In this document: piece after piece, positions 15,206 through 24,394 of the stretch
Layout of the letters: each line of letters starts with the position of its first letter
Numbering within the stretch: position 1 is the stretch's first letter
Source: an uncultured Collinsella sp.
Lineage (GTDB): Bacteria; Actinomycetota; Coriobacteriia; Coriobacteriales; Coriobacteriaceae
Direction of reading: 5' to 3'
Assembly (NCBI GenBank): GCA_902470915.1
Contig: CABRIB010000001.1
Coordinates: forward strand, 1-64,000
Length of the DNA: 64,000 bases
Notes under the pieces: model-generated
The model's input: the letters and a program-made list of their open reading frames with translations, nothing else
The model's database searches: none
Told to the model about the DNA's origin: nothing
Translations under genes and position numbers: made by a program

Positions 15206-17533
15206 ATGGCGGATTCTCAGATCCATGTCGCGCTTGCGGGTAACCCCAACTGCGGCAAGACCACGCTTTTCAACCTGATCACCGGCGCCAACGGCTACGT
15301 TGGCAACTGGCCCGGCGTCACGGTTGAGAAAAAGGAAGCCAAGCTCCTAAGCGACAAGAACGTTACCATCACGGACCTCCCTGGCATCTACTCGCTTTCC
15401 CCCTACAGCCCCGAGGAGCAATGCTCGCGCGATTACCTCATGAGCGGCGAGCCCGATGTCGTCGTCCAGGTGGTCGACGCCACCAACCTCGAGCGCAACC
15501 TGTACCTGGCGCTTCAGGTTATCGAGACCGGCCTGCCCGTGGTCGTTGCCCTCAACATGGCCGACTTGGTCGAGAAGAACGGCGACAAGATCGACACGGA
15601 CAAGCTCTCCAAGAAGCTCGGCTGCCCGGTCATGATGATCTCGGCCCTTAAGAACAAGGGCATCAAGGAGCTGTTCGAGCAGGTTAAGAAGTCCGCTGCT
15701 TCCAAGGGCGAGGTGCCGGAGCACAAGTTCGACTCCTCCATCGAGGACGTTCTGGACCACATCGAGAACAACCTGCCGGCGAGCGTTCCCGCTAACAAGC
15801 GTCGCTATTACGCCGTCAAGCTGTTCGAGCGTGATGCAGACGCCTGCAAGCTCATCAACCTCACCAAGGAGAAGGCCGCTCGCGTGGAGGAGCTGGTCGT
15901 CCAGTGCGAGCAGGACTGCGACGACGATGCCGAGTCCATCATCACCGGTGAGCGCTATGGCGTCATCGCGCACATCATCGATGAGTGCCTCACCAAGGCC
16001 CCGGCCAAGATGAGCACCTCCGAGAAGATCGACCGTGTGGTTACCAACCGTATCCTGGGCTTGCCGATCTTTGTCGTCATCATGTTCTGCGTGTACTACA
16101 TCGCCGTTTCCACCCTGGGCGGCACGGTGACCGACTTCACCAACGACCAGCTCTTTGGCACCGACGGTTGGTATGTGCTCGGCCAGGGCCGCGACGCCTA
16201 CGACGCAGCTGTCGAGGCTGCGGGTGACGCCGCCGACTCGGTCGACCCGGCACAGTACGGCCCCTATGTTCCGGGTATTACCACCGTGGTGCACGATGCC
16301 CTTGTGGCGGGCGGCACCGAGGACGGTGGCCTGGTCGATTCGCTGGTCTGTGACGGTATCGTCGGCGGTCTGGGCGCCATCTTCGGCTTCGTGCCGCAGA
16401 TGTTCCTGCTGTTCGTGATGCTGTCTTTCTTGGAGGACTGCGGCTACATGGCCCGCGTCGCCTTCATCATGGACCGCGTGTTCCGCCGCTTTGGCCTGTC
16501 CGGCAAGTCCTTTATCCCCATGCTCGTGTCCTCGGGCTGCGGCGTCCCCGGCGTCATGGCCACCAAGACCATCGAGAACGAGAAGGACCGCCGCATGACG
16601 GTCATGACCACCACGTTTATTCCCTGTGGCGCCAAGCTGCCGATCATCGCTCTGCTCATGGGTTCCATCATCGGCGATTCTTCCACCACCGCCGCATGGA
16701 TCAGCCCGCTGTTCTACTTCTTGGGCGTCTTTGCCGTCATCGCCTCGGGCCTCATGCTCAAGAAGACCAAGCTCTTCGCCGGTCGCCCGACGCCGTTCGT
16801 TATGGAGCTTCCCGCCTATCACTTCCCGGCAATCCGCTCTTGGGCGCTGCATGTATGGGAGCGCTGCTGGGCCTTTATCAAGAAGGCCGGCACGGTCATC
16901 TTCGCGTCCACCGTCGTGGTTTGGTTCCTCTCCAACTTTGGTAGCTACAACGGTTCCTTCGGCTTCCTGCCTGCGATGGACGGCATCCCCGAGGAGTTTA
17001 TGGACTACTCCGTGCTCGCCATGCTGGGCAACCTGGTCGCTTGGATCTTCGCCCCGCTCGGCTTTAGCACCTGGCAGGCCACCGCGCTGACTGTCTCTGG
17101 ACTTGTCGCCAAGGAGAACGTCGTCGCCACCGCCGGCTCGCTGCTGTCCGTTGCCGACGCCGCCGAGACCGACCCGAGCCTGTGGACCGCGTTCGCCGGC
17201 ATGTTCCCGACTATGGGCGCTTGCGTTGCCTTTGGCGCATTCAACCTGCTGTGCGCCCCGTGCTTTGCCGCCATGGGCACTATCCGCAACCAGATGGACT
17301 CCGGCAAGTGGACCGCGATTGCCATCGGCTACGAGTGCGCCTTTGCTTGGGTGATCGGCCTGTTCATCAACCAGTTCTACAACCTGCTTGTCCTTGGCCA
17401 GTTTGGTATTTGGACGGTTGTAGCCATCGTTCTGCTGGTTGCGATGCTCTTCCAGATCTTCCGTCCCATGCCTAAGCACGCCTGGACCGACGAGGACGAG
17501 ACCAACACCGCTTCCGCCGCAGTTTCAGCTTAA
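15206..17533 (+). CDS. feoB: Ferrous iron transporter FeoB
   Basis: 775 residues: N-terminal cytoplasmic G-protein (G1 GNPNCGKTTLF, G3 DLPGIYSL, G4 NMAD, about residues 1-170), a helical GDI-like domain (170-270), then the membrane part with two Gate regions and about eight to ten helices. It carries an extra loop of about 90 residues after the first helix (about 310-385). It imports ferrous iron. ATG at 15206 with AAGGAAGAAGG upstream. Confidence 0.95.
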   Translation: MADSQIHVALAGNPNCGKTTLFNLITGANGYVGNWPGVTVEKKEAKLLSDKNVTITDLPGIYSLSPYSPEEQCSRDYLMSGEPDVVVQVVDATNLERNLYLALQVIETGLPVVVALNMADLVEKNGDKIDTDKLSKKLGCPVMMISALKNKGIKELFEQVKKSAASKGEVPEHKFDSSIEDVLDHIENNLPASVPANKRRYYAVKLFERDADACKLINLTKEKAARVEELVVQCEQDCDDDAESIITGERYGVIAHIIDECLTKAPAKMSTSEKIDRVVTNRILGLPIFVVIMFCVYYIAVSTLGGTVTDFTNDQLFGTDGWYVLGQGRDAYDAAVEAAGDAADSVDPAQYGPYVPGITTVVHDALVAGGTEDGGLVDSLVCDGIVGGLGAIFGFVPQMFLLFVMLSFLEDCGYMARVAFIMDRVFRRFGLSGKSFIPMLVSSGCGVPGVMATKTIENEKDRRMTVMTTTFIPCGAKLPIIALLMGSIIGDSSTTAAWISPLFYFLGVFAVIASGLMLKKTKLFAGRPTPFVMELPAYHFPAIRSWALHVWERCWAFIKKAGTVIFASTVVVWFLSNFGSYNGSFGFLPAMDGIPEEFMDYSVLAMLGNLVAWIFAPLGFSTWQATALTVSGLVAKENVVATAGSLLSVADAAETDPSLWTAFAGMFPTMGACVAFGAFNLLCAPCFAAMGTIRNQMDSGKWTAIAIGYECAFAWVIGLFINQFYNLLVLGQFGIWTVVAIVLLVAMLFQIFRPMPKHAWTDEDETNTASAAVSA

Positions 17534-17562
17534 GTCCGAATAAGGATCAGCCCCTTTCCACG

Positions 17563-17595
17563 AGCCCGGGTGTCTCAGCGACACTCGGGCTTTTT
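17563..17595 (+). terminator. Intrinsic terminator after feoB
   Basis: AGCCCGGGTGTC pairs with GACACTCGGGCT around TCAGC, followed by TTTTT. Confidence 0.85.
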
Positions 17596-17641
17596 GGTGA
17601 GGGAGATGTGGCGTTTCCGCAGATAAAACCGACCAAAATAT

Positions 17642-17662
17642 ACCTGTCCCTTTTTGGCAGGT
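17642..17662. repeat. GGGACAG-core hairpin element
   Basis: The 21-nt segment starting ACCTGTCCC is the exact reverse complement of 63702-63722. Confidence 0.55.
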
Positions 17663-17708
17663 GGAGAATGGGGTAAAGTAAGTGGTGGTTAACTAAAGGA
17701 GGCTTGCT

Positions 17709-17909
17709 ATGGCACCTATCGATATTGTTGTACTGGCTGTTATCGGCATTGCGTTTGTCGCCGTGTGCGTGCGCATTTATCGTAAGGGCACTTGCGCCGA
17801 CTGCGCTCAAGGTGGCGTTTGCACGGGACATTGTTCCAATAAAAAAACCTGCGCCGCGCTTAAGGGCGTGGACAAAATTGCCGAAGACCTGGGCCGCGGT
17901 ATCAAATAA
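17709..17909 (+). CDS. FeoB-associated Cys-rich membrane protein
   Basis: 66 residues: one N-terminal membrane helix (about 5-24) and a short cytoplasmic tail with five cysteines (CADC, GVCTGHC, KKTC). Small proteins of this type sit beside feoB in many anaerobes. They may bind iron or an Fe-S cluster, but their role is not settled. AAAGGAGG lies 6-7 nt before the ATG. The terminator between feoB and this gene suggests partly separate transcription. GTGGTTAAC upstream resembles the feo promoter half-site. Confidence 0.8.
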   Translation: MAPIDIVVLAVIGIAFVAVCVRIYRKGTCADCAQGGVCTGHCSNKKTCAALKGVDKIAEDLGRGIK

Positions 17910-17924
17910 GGTCCAGGCATCCAG

Positions 17925-17957
17925 GCGCCCCGCGAGCATCCGTTCGCGGGGCGCTTT
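17925..17957 (+). terminator. Terminator after the Cys-rich protein
   Basis: GCGCCCCGCGA pairs with TCGCGGGGCGC, followed by TTTG. Confidence 0.7.
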
Positions 17958-18053
17958 GCACATTTGGCGGCGAGCGCGGCGAGTTGAAGAGTGATTTTGG
18001 GGTATCGTTACCTGTACTGTTAATTGGCAACTTATCTATAACGGAGTAACCCC

Positions 18054-19133
18054 ATGAGCGCTCGCGTAACCATGAAGGACATAGCCGCCGAGCTTGGCGT
18101 TTCCATCAATACCGTGCATAAGGCCCTGACGGGCAAGGCCGGCGTGAGCGAATCCGTGCGTGCCAAGGTGAATGCCAAGGCCGAGGCCATGGGTTACCAC
18201 CGCAACACAAGTGCCTCGAGCCTGCGCCGCAAGGATATCAACTTGGTGTTTTGCCTGCCCCGCGCATCGCGCGAGGGGGCGTACTTTTTCCGTTACCTTT
18301 GGGAAGGCTGCAACCGCTTTGAGCAGGAGGTCATCGATCAGGGCATTACGGTTGAGCGCGTTGAATTTGGCGTGGGTGGCTACGCCGATGCGCTCGAGCA
18401 GATTGATGAGCGTCTGCAGGTGGGCGAGAAGATTGATGGCCTGCTTGCCTATGTTCCGGGCGATGATCGCGCGACCGAACTCTTGAGGCAGATTGCCGAG
18501 GCGGGCGTGACAATCGAGCTCGTAGACGGCGACCGCCCGCACCTCGATCGCCTGGGTGCCAGTCTGGCGGACTATTCCGCGGCGGGCAGTCTTATGGCAG
18601 AGCAGGCGGCAAATCTGGTCCACGCTTCTGGGGCTGACGCCCGCGTGCTCCTGTTGGCGGGCGACCCCTATACCGATTCACACTACCTGACCGCCCGCGC
18701 CTTTCATAATTACCTGCGCGAACACGATATTCCATGGCAGGTTGAGGACCTTGCCGGCGCCCATGCGCAAGTCAAACAGCTCGAGCGCGAGCTTGAGCAG
18801 CGCTTGAGTGCGCCGGATGCTCCCGAGCTCATCTGTAGCGTTTTTGCCGTTGGTTCCGAGGTGGTCGCCGACGCGCTTGTTTCAAGCGGCAAGGCCGGCA
18901 AGGTCATGGTAATCGGCAACGACCTGTTCCCCGAGAGCGCCTTGGCCTTGCGCCGTGGCATCTTTACCAATATTGTCTATAAGGACCCGGTGAGCCTGGC
19001 CTACCGTGGCGCCAAGACCTTGGGCGAGTATCTGCTGTGGGGTAAAACTCCGGCGGAGCCCGTGCAGAAGGGTGCTGTGGAGATGGTGTTTGCCAGCAAC
19101 GTCGACCGCTACTGCGAGCTTGCGGGAATTTAG
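18054..19133 (+). CDS. LacI-family regulator at the head of the hexuronate island
   Basis: 359 residues. N-terminal LacI helix-turn-helix (VTMKDIAAELGVSINTVHK, residues 5-24) and a periplasmic-binding-protein-like sensor domain. It is upstream of uxaC on the same strand and is separated from it by a terminator. It is the best candidate, by position, for the protein that reads the AGGTGAACGTTCACCT palindromes in front of uxaC, the symporter, GH105, kduD and the HIT gene. The ligand is unknown; a hexuronate or a pathway intermediate would fit. Confidence 0.85.
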   Translation: MSARVTMKDIAAELGVSINTVHKALTGKAGVSESVRAKVNAKAEAMGYHRNTSASSLRRKDINLVFCLPRASREGAYFFRYLWEGCNRFEQEVIDQGITVERVEFGVGGYADALEQIDERLQVGEKIDGLLAYVPGDDRATELLRQIAEAGVTIELVDGDRPHLDRLGASLADYSAAGSLMAEQAANLVHASGADARVLLLAGDPYTDSHYLTARAFHNYLREHDIPWQVEDLAGAHAQVKQLERELEQRLSAPDAPELICSVFAVGSEVVADALVSSGKAGKVMVIGNDLFPESALALRRGIFTNIVYKDPVSLAYRGAKTLGEYLLWGKTPAEPVQKGAVEMVFASNVDRYCELAGI

Positions 19134-19161
19134 CCGTTTAGTCAGGTACCCCCTCTTGCGA

Positions 19162-19186
19162 CGTGCATTTTTTGGAGTATTCAGCA
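19162..19186 (-). repeat. Dispersed 25-bp motif, copy 3
   Basis: Reverse complement begins TGCTGAATACTC and ends AAAAATGCACG, just after the LacI-family gene. It points away from the copy at 19330-19354. Confidence 0.7.
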
Positions 19187-19221
19187 ATGGCGTGTCCCGA
19201 AAGAGGCTAGGACGACTGTTT

Positions 19222-19265
19222 TAAGTGCCCCCGATGGCGTAATTCGCCATCGGGGGCACTTATTT
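19222..19265. terminator. Terminator of the LacI-family gene
   Basis: A perfect 18-bp stem (TAAGTGCCCCCGATGGCG and its mirror) around TAATT, followed by TTT. Confidence 0.85.
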
Positions 19266-19329
19266 ATGCCGATTGGGCGCAATATGAGCATCAGATAGGG
19301 CTTCGAAGACGGTGCGCGGTGCGCTCCGA

Positions 19330-19354
19330 TGCTGAATACTCCCAAAAATGCACG
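19330..19354 (+). repeat. Dispersed 25-bp motif, copy 2
   Basis: One base differs from copy 1 at 5981-6005. Confidence 0.7.
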
Positions 19355-19446
19355 GCGGAACATGACCCACCTGGCCAAAGCGCTCAACTTCGGTATTCGG
19401 GGACGCCTGCCAATTCGCAATACATACAAGTCACGGCTCCAGTAAC

Positions 19447-19474
19447 CGTTGAACGGGCAAAATCGACCGTTCAC
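19447..19474. promoter_or_regulatory. CCGTT-element upstream of uxaC
   Basis: CCGTTGAACGG followed by an A-rich spacer and CGACCGTTCA. The same arrangement is found at 24395-24422 upstream of the GPH symporter gene. Confidence 0.5.
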
Positions 19475-19486
19475 CCCATGGTGGTT

Positions 19487-19540
19487 AGGTGAACGTTCAC
19501 CTTTTAAGTCGCAATGAACTAGTATAGTGAACGTTCACCT
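19487..19540. promoter_or_regulatory. Two LacI-type operators in the uxaC promoter
   Basis: AGGTGAACGTTCACCT (19487-19502) is a perfect palindrome; TAGTGAACGTTCACCT (19525-19540) is near perfect. A TAGTAT -10 at 19520-19525 lies between and partly under them, so a bound repressor would block RNA polymerase. Confidence 0.75.
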
Positions 19541-19592
19541 AGAGGATAACGAGCGTATCGTGCGCCCGCTCCGCCAACAAAGGGGTTGTTTG

Positions 19593-21020
19593 ATGAAAAA
19601 CTTCATGGACGATCAGGATTTCCTGCTGAGCACCAAAACCGGTGAGGAGCTGTTCCACAACTTTGCCGAGGGCATGCCCATCGTTGACTACCACTGCCAC
19701 ATTTCTCCCAAGGAGATCTGGGACGACAAGCGTTTTGAGAACATCACCGAGGTTTGGCTGGGCGGTGACCACTACAAGTGGCGCCTGATGCGTGCCAACG
19801 GCGTCGACGAGCGCTTCATTACCGGCGATGCCCCTGCTCGCGAGAAGTTCCAGAAGTGGGCCGAGACCCTGGGCCGTTGCGTGGGCAACCCCGTCTTTGA
19901 GTGGAGCCACCTGGAGCTTAAGCGTTACTTTGGCTACGAGGGCGTCCTGAACGGCAAAACCGCTCAGGAGGTCTGGGACCTTGCCAACGCCAAGCTCGCT
20001 GAGGCCAGCTTTACCTGCCGCAACCTGATCAAGCAGTCCAACGTCCGCATGATCTGCACTACCGATGACCCCGCCGACAGCTTTGAGTGGCACAAGAAGA
20101 TTGCCGCCGACGACAGTTTTGACGTTCAGGTCGTTCCCGCCATGCGCCCCGATGCCGCCCTGCGCATCGAGCGTGGCCAGGAGTTCGCCGACTACTGCAA
20201 GCATCTCTCCGAGGTTGCTGGCGTTGAGATCAGCGACTTCGAGGGCATGAAGGCCGCCATCTCCAAGCGCTACGAGGTCGCCCACGAGCTGGGCTGCCGC
20301 GCTTCCGACCACGCGCTCGACTACGTTATGTACGTTCCGGCTACCGCCGACGAGATCGAGACTATCTTTGCCAAGGGCCTTGCCGCCGAGCCGCTTGCCG
20401 AGGACGAGGTCCTCAAGTACAAGACGGCCTTTATGCAGTTCGTCGCCGGCGAGTATGTCCGCCTTGGCTGGGCCATGCAGCTGCACTTTGGCTGCAAGCG
20501 TGACAACAACCGCGCTATGTTCGCCAAGCTCGGTCCCGACACCGGCTACGACTGCATCTCCAACTACACGCCGTCCGACCAGCTGGCCGATTTCCTCAAC
20601 TCCATCCAGGAGGCCACGGGTCTGCCCAAGACCATTCTGTACAGCCTGAACCCCATCGACAACACCATGATCGATACCGTGATGGGCTGCTTCCAGGAGG
20701 CTCCGACCGCCGGCAAGATCCAGAACGGCTCTGCCTGGTGGTTCAACGACAACGAGATCGGTATGCGCGAGCAGCTCACGGCTCTGGCTAACGAGGGCGT
20801 GCTGGGCAACTTTGTGGGCATGCTTACCGATTCCCGCTCCTTCCTGTCCTACCCGCGTCATGAGTACTTCCGTCGCGTGCTGTGCGGCGTGATCGGCGAG
20901 TGGGTCGAGCAGGGCAAGTATCCGGCCGACATGGAGCTGCTGGGAGCCATCGTGCGCGATATTAGCTACAACAACGCGGTCCGCTACTTTGGCTTTGACC
21001 TGGATACCGTCGAGGCCTAA
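19593..21020 (+). CDS. uxaC: Uronate isomerase (glucuronate/galacturonate isomerase)
   Basis: 475 residues, amidohydrolase-like fold. Converts D-galacturonate to D-tagaturonate (and glucuronate to fructuronate), the first step of hexuronate use. Seen: the metal-site start VDYHCHISPKEIW, HFGCKRDNN, and the C-terminal DSRSFLSYPRHEYFRRVLC. The ATG at 19593 is chosen over an upstream in-frame ATG at 19527 because AAAGGGG precedes it and family members start MKxFMDxDFLL. First of uxaC-uxaB-uxaA. Confidence 0.95.
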   Translation: MKNFMDDQDFLLSTKTGEELFHNFAEGMPIVDYHCHISPKEIWDDKRFENITEVWLGGDHYKWRLMRANGVDERFITGDAPAREKFQKWAETLGRCVGNPVFEWSHLELKRYFGYEGVLNGKTAQEVWDLANAKLAEASFTCRNLIKQSNVRMICTTDDPADSFEWHKKIAADDSFDVQVVPAMRPDAALRIERGQEFADYCKHLSEVAGVEISDFEGMKAAISKRYEVAHELGCRASDHALDYVMYVPATADEIETIFAKGLAAEPLAEDEVLKYKTAFMQFVAGEYVRLGWAMQLHFGCKRDNNRAMFAKLGPDTGYDCISNYTPSDQLADFLNSIQEATGLPKTILYSLNPIDNTMIDTVMGCFQEAPTAGKIQNGSAWWFNDNEIGMREQLTALANEGVLGNFVGMLTDSRSFLSYPRHEYFRRVLCGVIGEWVEQGKYPADMELLGAIVRDISYNNAVRYFGFDLDTVEA

Positions 21021-21044
21021 ACCCGCATCGAATCACACCGAACT

Positions 21045-21080
21045 CGGGAGCGCCGTTGCCACACGCGGCGCCCCCGTTTT
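21045..21080 (+). terminator. Hairpin between uxaC and uxaB
   Basis: CGGGAGCGCCG pairs with CGGCGCCCCCG (one mismatch), then TTTTG. It may only dampen read-through, since uxaB has no clear promoter of its own. Confidence 0.6.
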
Positions 21081-21116
21081 GCCTGCACGCTAACAGCAAT
21101 CTAAGGAGAGACATCG

Positions 21117-22631
21117 ATGGAGAACATCAGCTACGAGACGCTCGAGAAGATTGGCTACAAGGGCTACCTGCTGCCCAAGGACGCGCCCGAGAAGGTTCTG
21201 CAGTTTGGCGAGGGCAATTTCCTGCGCGCCTTTGTCGACCGCTTCTTTGACATGGGCAACGAGGCAACCGGCTGGAATGGCAAGGTTGTCATGGTCCAGC
21301 CCATCAGCGGTGCCTTTGGCTTTGCCGACGGCATTAACGCTCAGGATGACCTGTACACCGTGCTGGTGCGCGGCAAGGAGAACGGCAACACGGTTGACGA
21401 GTCCCGCGTGATCAGCGCCTGCAGCCGCTGTCTCAATCCGTATCGCGAGGACGACTACCGCGCCATGATGGAGGTCGCCGTCTCCGACGATTTGGAGATT
21501 ATCGTCTCCAACACCACCGAGGCCGGTATCGCCTACGATCCGTCCTGCAAGGCCGACGACATGCCGCCCGCGAGCTTCCCCGCCAAGCTTGCCCAGGTGC
21601 TCCACACCCGCTGGGCCGCCGGCAAGCCGGGCGTCATCGTGCTCGCCTGTGAGCTCATCGATCACAACGGCGAGGAGCTGCTGCGCATCATGAACCAGTA
21701 CGTGAGCGACTGGGGCTGGGAGGACGAGTTTGCGCAGTGGATGGCCAACGACTGCACCGTCTGCACCACGCTCGTCGACACTATCGTCCCCGGCCGTATC
21801 CGCGACCCCAAGGAGGCCGCTGCCGTGGCCGAGCGCCTGGGCTACGAGGATCCCTTCCTGGCCGTGCGCGAGCCCTTCCAGATGTGGGGTATCCAGGGCG
21901 ATGAGTCGCTCAAGGAGCGTCTGCCCTTCGTGGAGGCCGGCCTGCCGGGTGTCTTTGTGACCCCCGATGTCACCCCGTACAAGAAGCGCAAGGTCCGCAT
22001 CCTCAACGGCGCCCACACTGCCTTTGTTCCGGGCTCCTGGGTTGCCGGCTTTGACATCGTGCGCGATTGCATGCACGACGAGACCGTCCGTGGCTTCATG
22101 AACACCATGCTCTACGACGAGGTCATCCCGACGCTTGCCGCCGACCTGGACGTCGAGGACTGCAAGGCCTTTGCTGCCGCCGTCGAGAACCGCTTCGACA
22201 ACCCGTTTATCGACCACGCGCTGCTCTCCATTTGCCTCAACTCAACCGCCAAATGGCGTGCTCGCGACCTGCCCACGCTCAAGGACTATGTTGCCGAGAC
22301 CGGCAACCTGCCCAAGTGCCTGGCGACGAGCCTCGCTACGCTCATTGCCTTCTATACGCAGGAGCTCGTTGCTCGCGAGGGCGATGGCCTGCACCTGCGC
22401 CGTGCCGACGGCACCGAGTACACCGCTCAGGACGACGCCTTCGTGCTCGATTTCTACGCCGCCCACGCCGGTGCAGACGATGCCGAGCTGGTGCACGACG
22501 TGCTCGGCAACGAGCAGATGTGGGGCGAGGACCTTACGCAGATTGCCGGCCTTGAGGAGTTTGTCGTCAACGCGCTTGCCGTCGTGCGCGTCGAGGGCGC
22601 CAAGCAGGCCTTCGCCAACGCCCAGGCCTAA
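21117..22631 (+). CDS. uxaB: Tagaturonate reductase (altronate oxidoreductase)
   Basis: 504 residues, mannitol dehydrogenase-type NAD-dependent family. Reduces D-tagaturonate to D-altronate. The start VLQFGEGNFLRAFVDRFF is characteristic of UxaB, and the C-terminal domain has the catalytic Lys and His region (KKRKVRILNGAHTAF). UxuB (fructuronate reductase) is a near relative, but the N-terminal signature and the neighbouring uxaA favour UxaB. Ribosome site AAGGAGAG. Confidence 0.9.
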   Translation: MENISYETLEKIGYKGYLLPKDAPEKVLQFGEGNFLRAFVDRFFDMGNEATGWNGKVVMVQPISGAFGFADGINAQDDLYTVLVRGKENGNTVDESRVISACSRCLNPYREDDYRAMMEVAVSDDLEIIVSNTTEAGIAYDPSCKADDMPPASFPAKLAQVLHTRWAAGKPGVIVLACELIDHNGEELLRIMNQYVSDWGWEDEFAQWMANDCTVCTTLVDTIVPGRIRDPKEAAAVAERLGYEDPFLAVREPFQMWGIQGDESLKERLPFVEAGLPGVFVTPDVTPYKKRKVRILNGAHTAFVPGSWVAGFDIVRDCMHDETVRGFMNTMLYDEVIPTLAADLDVEDCKAFAAAVENRFDNPFIDHALLSICLNSTAKWRARDLPTLKDYVAETGNLPKCLATSLATLIAFYTQELVAREGDGLHLRRADGTEYTAQDDAFVLDFYAAHAGADDAELVHDVLGNEQMWGEDLTQIAGLEEFVVNALAVVRVEGAKQAFANAQA

Positions 22632-22641
22632 ATCCTTCTGT

Positions 22642-22667
22642 GCGCCCGCCGGGCAACTGGCGGGCGC
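22642..22667 (+). terminator. Hairpin between uxaB and uxaA
   Basis: GCGCCCGCC pairs with GGCGGGCGC; no T-run, so probably a stabilising or weak attenuating stem. Confidence 0.4.
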
Positions 22668-22709
22668 CCGCTGACTTCTGCTCAACCTGTAGGGTTAGGA
22701 CTCTTTGTA

Positions 22710-24194
22710 ATGAATACTATCCAGATCAATCCGGCCGACAACGTGATCGTTGCGCTGTCGCCGCTTGCCAAGGGCACCGCCGTCGCGGTTCCCGGGGTGG
22801 GCGAGGTCGTGGCCGCGGAGGATATTCCGCAGGGCCACAAGATGGCCGTGCGCGCCATTGCGGCGGGGGAGGACGTCGTCAAGTACGGTCTTCCTATCGG
22901 CTACGTGACGGGCGACATCCAGCCCGGTCAGTGGCTTCATACGCATAACGTCAAGACTAACCTTTCGGGCGAGGTCGAGTATGCTTACAACCCGACGCAT
23001 CCGGTCGTTGAGCCGGTTGAGCCCGAGACCTTTATGGGCTTCCGCCGCGCCGACGGCCGCGCCGCCACGCGCAACGAGCTGTGGATCATCCCCACGGTCG
23101 GCTGCGTCAACGAGGTCGCACGTGCCATGTGCGAGCAGGCTCAGGATCTGGTCGAGGGCTCGCTGGAGGGCGTTTACTACTTCCCGCATCCCTTTGGCTG
23201 CTCGCAGACCGGTGCCGACCATGCCCAGACGCGCCGTCTGCTGGTGGCGCTCTCGCGTCACGCAAACGCTGCGGGTGTGCTGTTCCTGTCCCTCGGTTGC
23301 GAAAACTGCACGCACCAGCAGGTACTCGACGAGCTCGGTGACTTCGATCGCGAGCGCGTTCGATTCCTCGCCTGCCAGGATGTAGCCGACGAGCAGGTCG
23401 AGGGTCACAAGATCCTGTCCGAGCTTGCCGACCTGGCCAAGCAGGCCAAGCGTGAGCCCATTCCTGCCTCCGAGCTGGTCATTGGCCTTAAGTGCGGCGG
23501 CTCTGACGGTCTTTCGGGCATTACCGCCAACCCCACGATCGGTCGCGTGAGCGATATGGTCGTCGCCCGCGGCGGCACGTCGGTGCTCACCGAGGTTCCC
23601 GAGATGTTTGGCGCGGAGAGCATTCTGCTCGATCGCTGTGAGAGCCAGGACGTCTTTAACGCCGCTGCCGACATGCTCAACGGCTTTAAGGACTACTTTA
23701 TCAGCCACGGGGAGGTCGTCTATGAGAACCCGAGCCCCGGCAACAAGGACGGCGGCATTACCACGCTCGAGGACAAGAGCTGCGGCTGCGTGCAAAAGGG
23801 CGGATCTGCCCCCATCGTCGACGTGCTGCCGTATGCCGGTCAGGCTACCAAGCATGGCCTGAACATGCTGTGCGGCCCGGGTAACGACATGGTATCCACC
23901 ACGGCCCTGACGGCTGCCGGCTGCCACGTAATCCTGTTCTCGACCGGCCGCGGCACGCCGTTTGGCGCACCGGCGCCTACACTCAAGGTGTTCACCAACC
24001 AGCGTCTGTGCGACCACAAGGCCAACTGGATGGACTTTAACGCCGGCGTGGTCGCCACGGGCGAGCGTACGCTCGACGAGGCTGCCCACGACCTGTACCA
24101 GCTGGTGCTAGAGACGGCGAGCGGCAAGCTTACGAGTGCCGAGCGCCGCGGCTGTCACGAGATCAGCATCTGGAAGGACGGCGTCTGCCTGTAG
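22710..24194 (+). CDS. uxaA: Altronate dehydratase
   Basis: 494 residues. Dehydrates D-altronate to 2-keto-3-deoxygluconate. An N-terminal SAF domain (about 1-95) is joined to the long dehydratase domain, as in E. coli UxaA. Seen: HPFGCSQTGADHAQT, LGCENCTHQ, GLKCGGSDG, CGCVQKGG, STGRGTPFG. The cysteines fit an iron-containing active site. Last gene of the uxaCBA run; a strong hairpin follows. Confidence 0.93.
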   Translation: MNTIQINPADNVIVALSPLAKGTAVAVPGVGEVVAAEDIPQGHKMAVRAIAAGEDVVKYGLPIGYVTGDIQPGQWLHTHNVKTNLSGEVEYAYNPTHPVVEPVEPETFMGFRRADGRAATRNELWIIPTVGCVNEVARAMCEQAQDLVEGSLEGVYYFPHPFGCSQTGADHAQTRRLLVALSRHANAAGVLFLSLGCENCTHQQVLDELGDFDRERVRFLACQDVADEQVEGHKILSELADLAKQAKREPIPASELVIGLKCGGSDGLSGITANPTIGRVSDMVVARGGTSVLTEVPEMFGAESILLDRCESQDVFNAAADMLNGFKDYFISHGEVVYENPSPGNKDGGITTLEDKSCGCVQKGGSAPIVDVLPYAGQATKHGLNMLCGPGNDMVSTTALTAAGCHVILFSTGRGTPFGAPAPTLKVFTNQRLCDHKANWMDFNAGVVATGERTLDEAAHDLYQLVLETASGKLTSAERRGCHEISIWKDGVCL

Positions 24195-24227
24195 CGGTAA
24201 ATGGGTTCGCATAGGGCGCTATTGACC

Positions 24228-24268
24228 ATGGCCCCGTCGGGAGTGTTCCCGGCGGGGCCATGTTTGTT
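24228..24268 (+). terminator. Terminator of uxaCBA
   Basis: CATGGCCCCGTCGGGA pairs with the mirror ending GGGGCCATG, then TTTGTTCT. Confidence 0.8.
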
Positions 24269-24316
24269 CTGTCTGTTCGGGCGTGTCTTTCTGAGGGTAC
24301 GGGAGCGGCGAAAACA

Positions 24317-24332
24317 ATAAACGTTCACCTAA
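24317..24332. promoter_or_regulatory. LacI-type operator, weaker copy
   Basis: ATAAACGTTCACCTAA, a match to one half and the core of the palindrome, about 240 nt upstream of the symporter gene. Confidence 0.5.
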
Positions 24333-24394
24333 TCGACCTCAAATTTAAACCCACTCAATACCCATGTAATCGTGATTTTTTTCAAGTCAGGTGT

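Noticed and set aside
19006..19224. Short frames carrying a VFSNG/VFSIG peptide at the 25-bp motif copies
   Set aside because: The likeness comes from the DNA repeat itself read in different frames, not from a shared protein.
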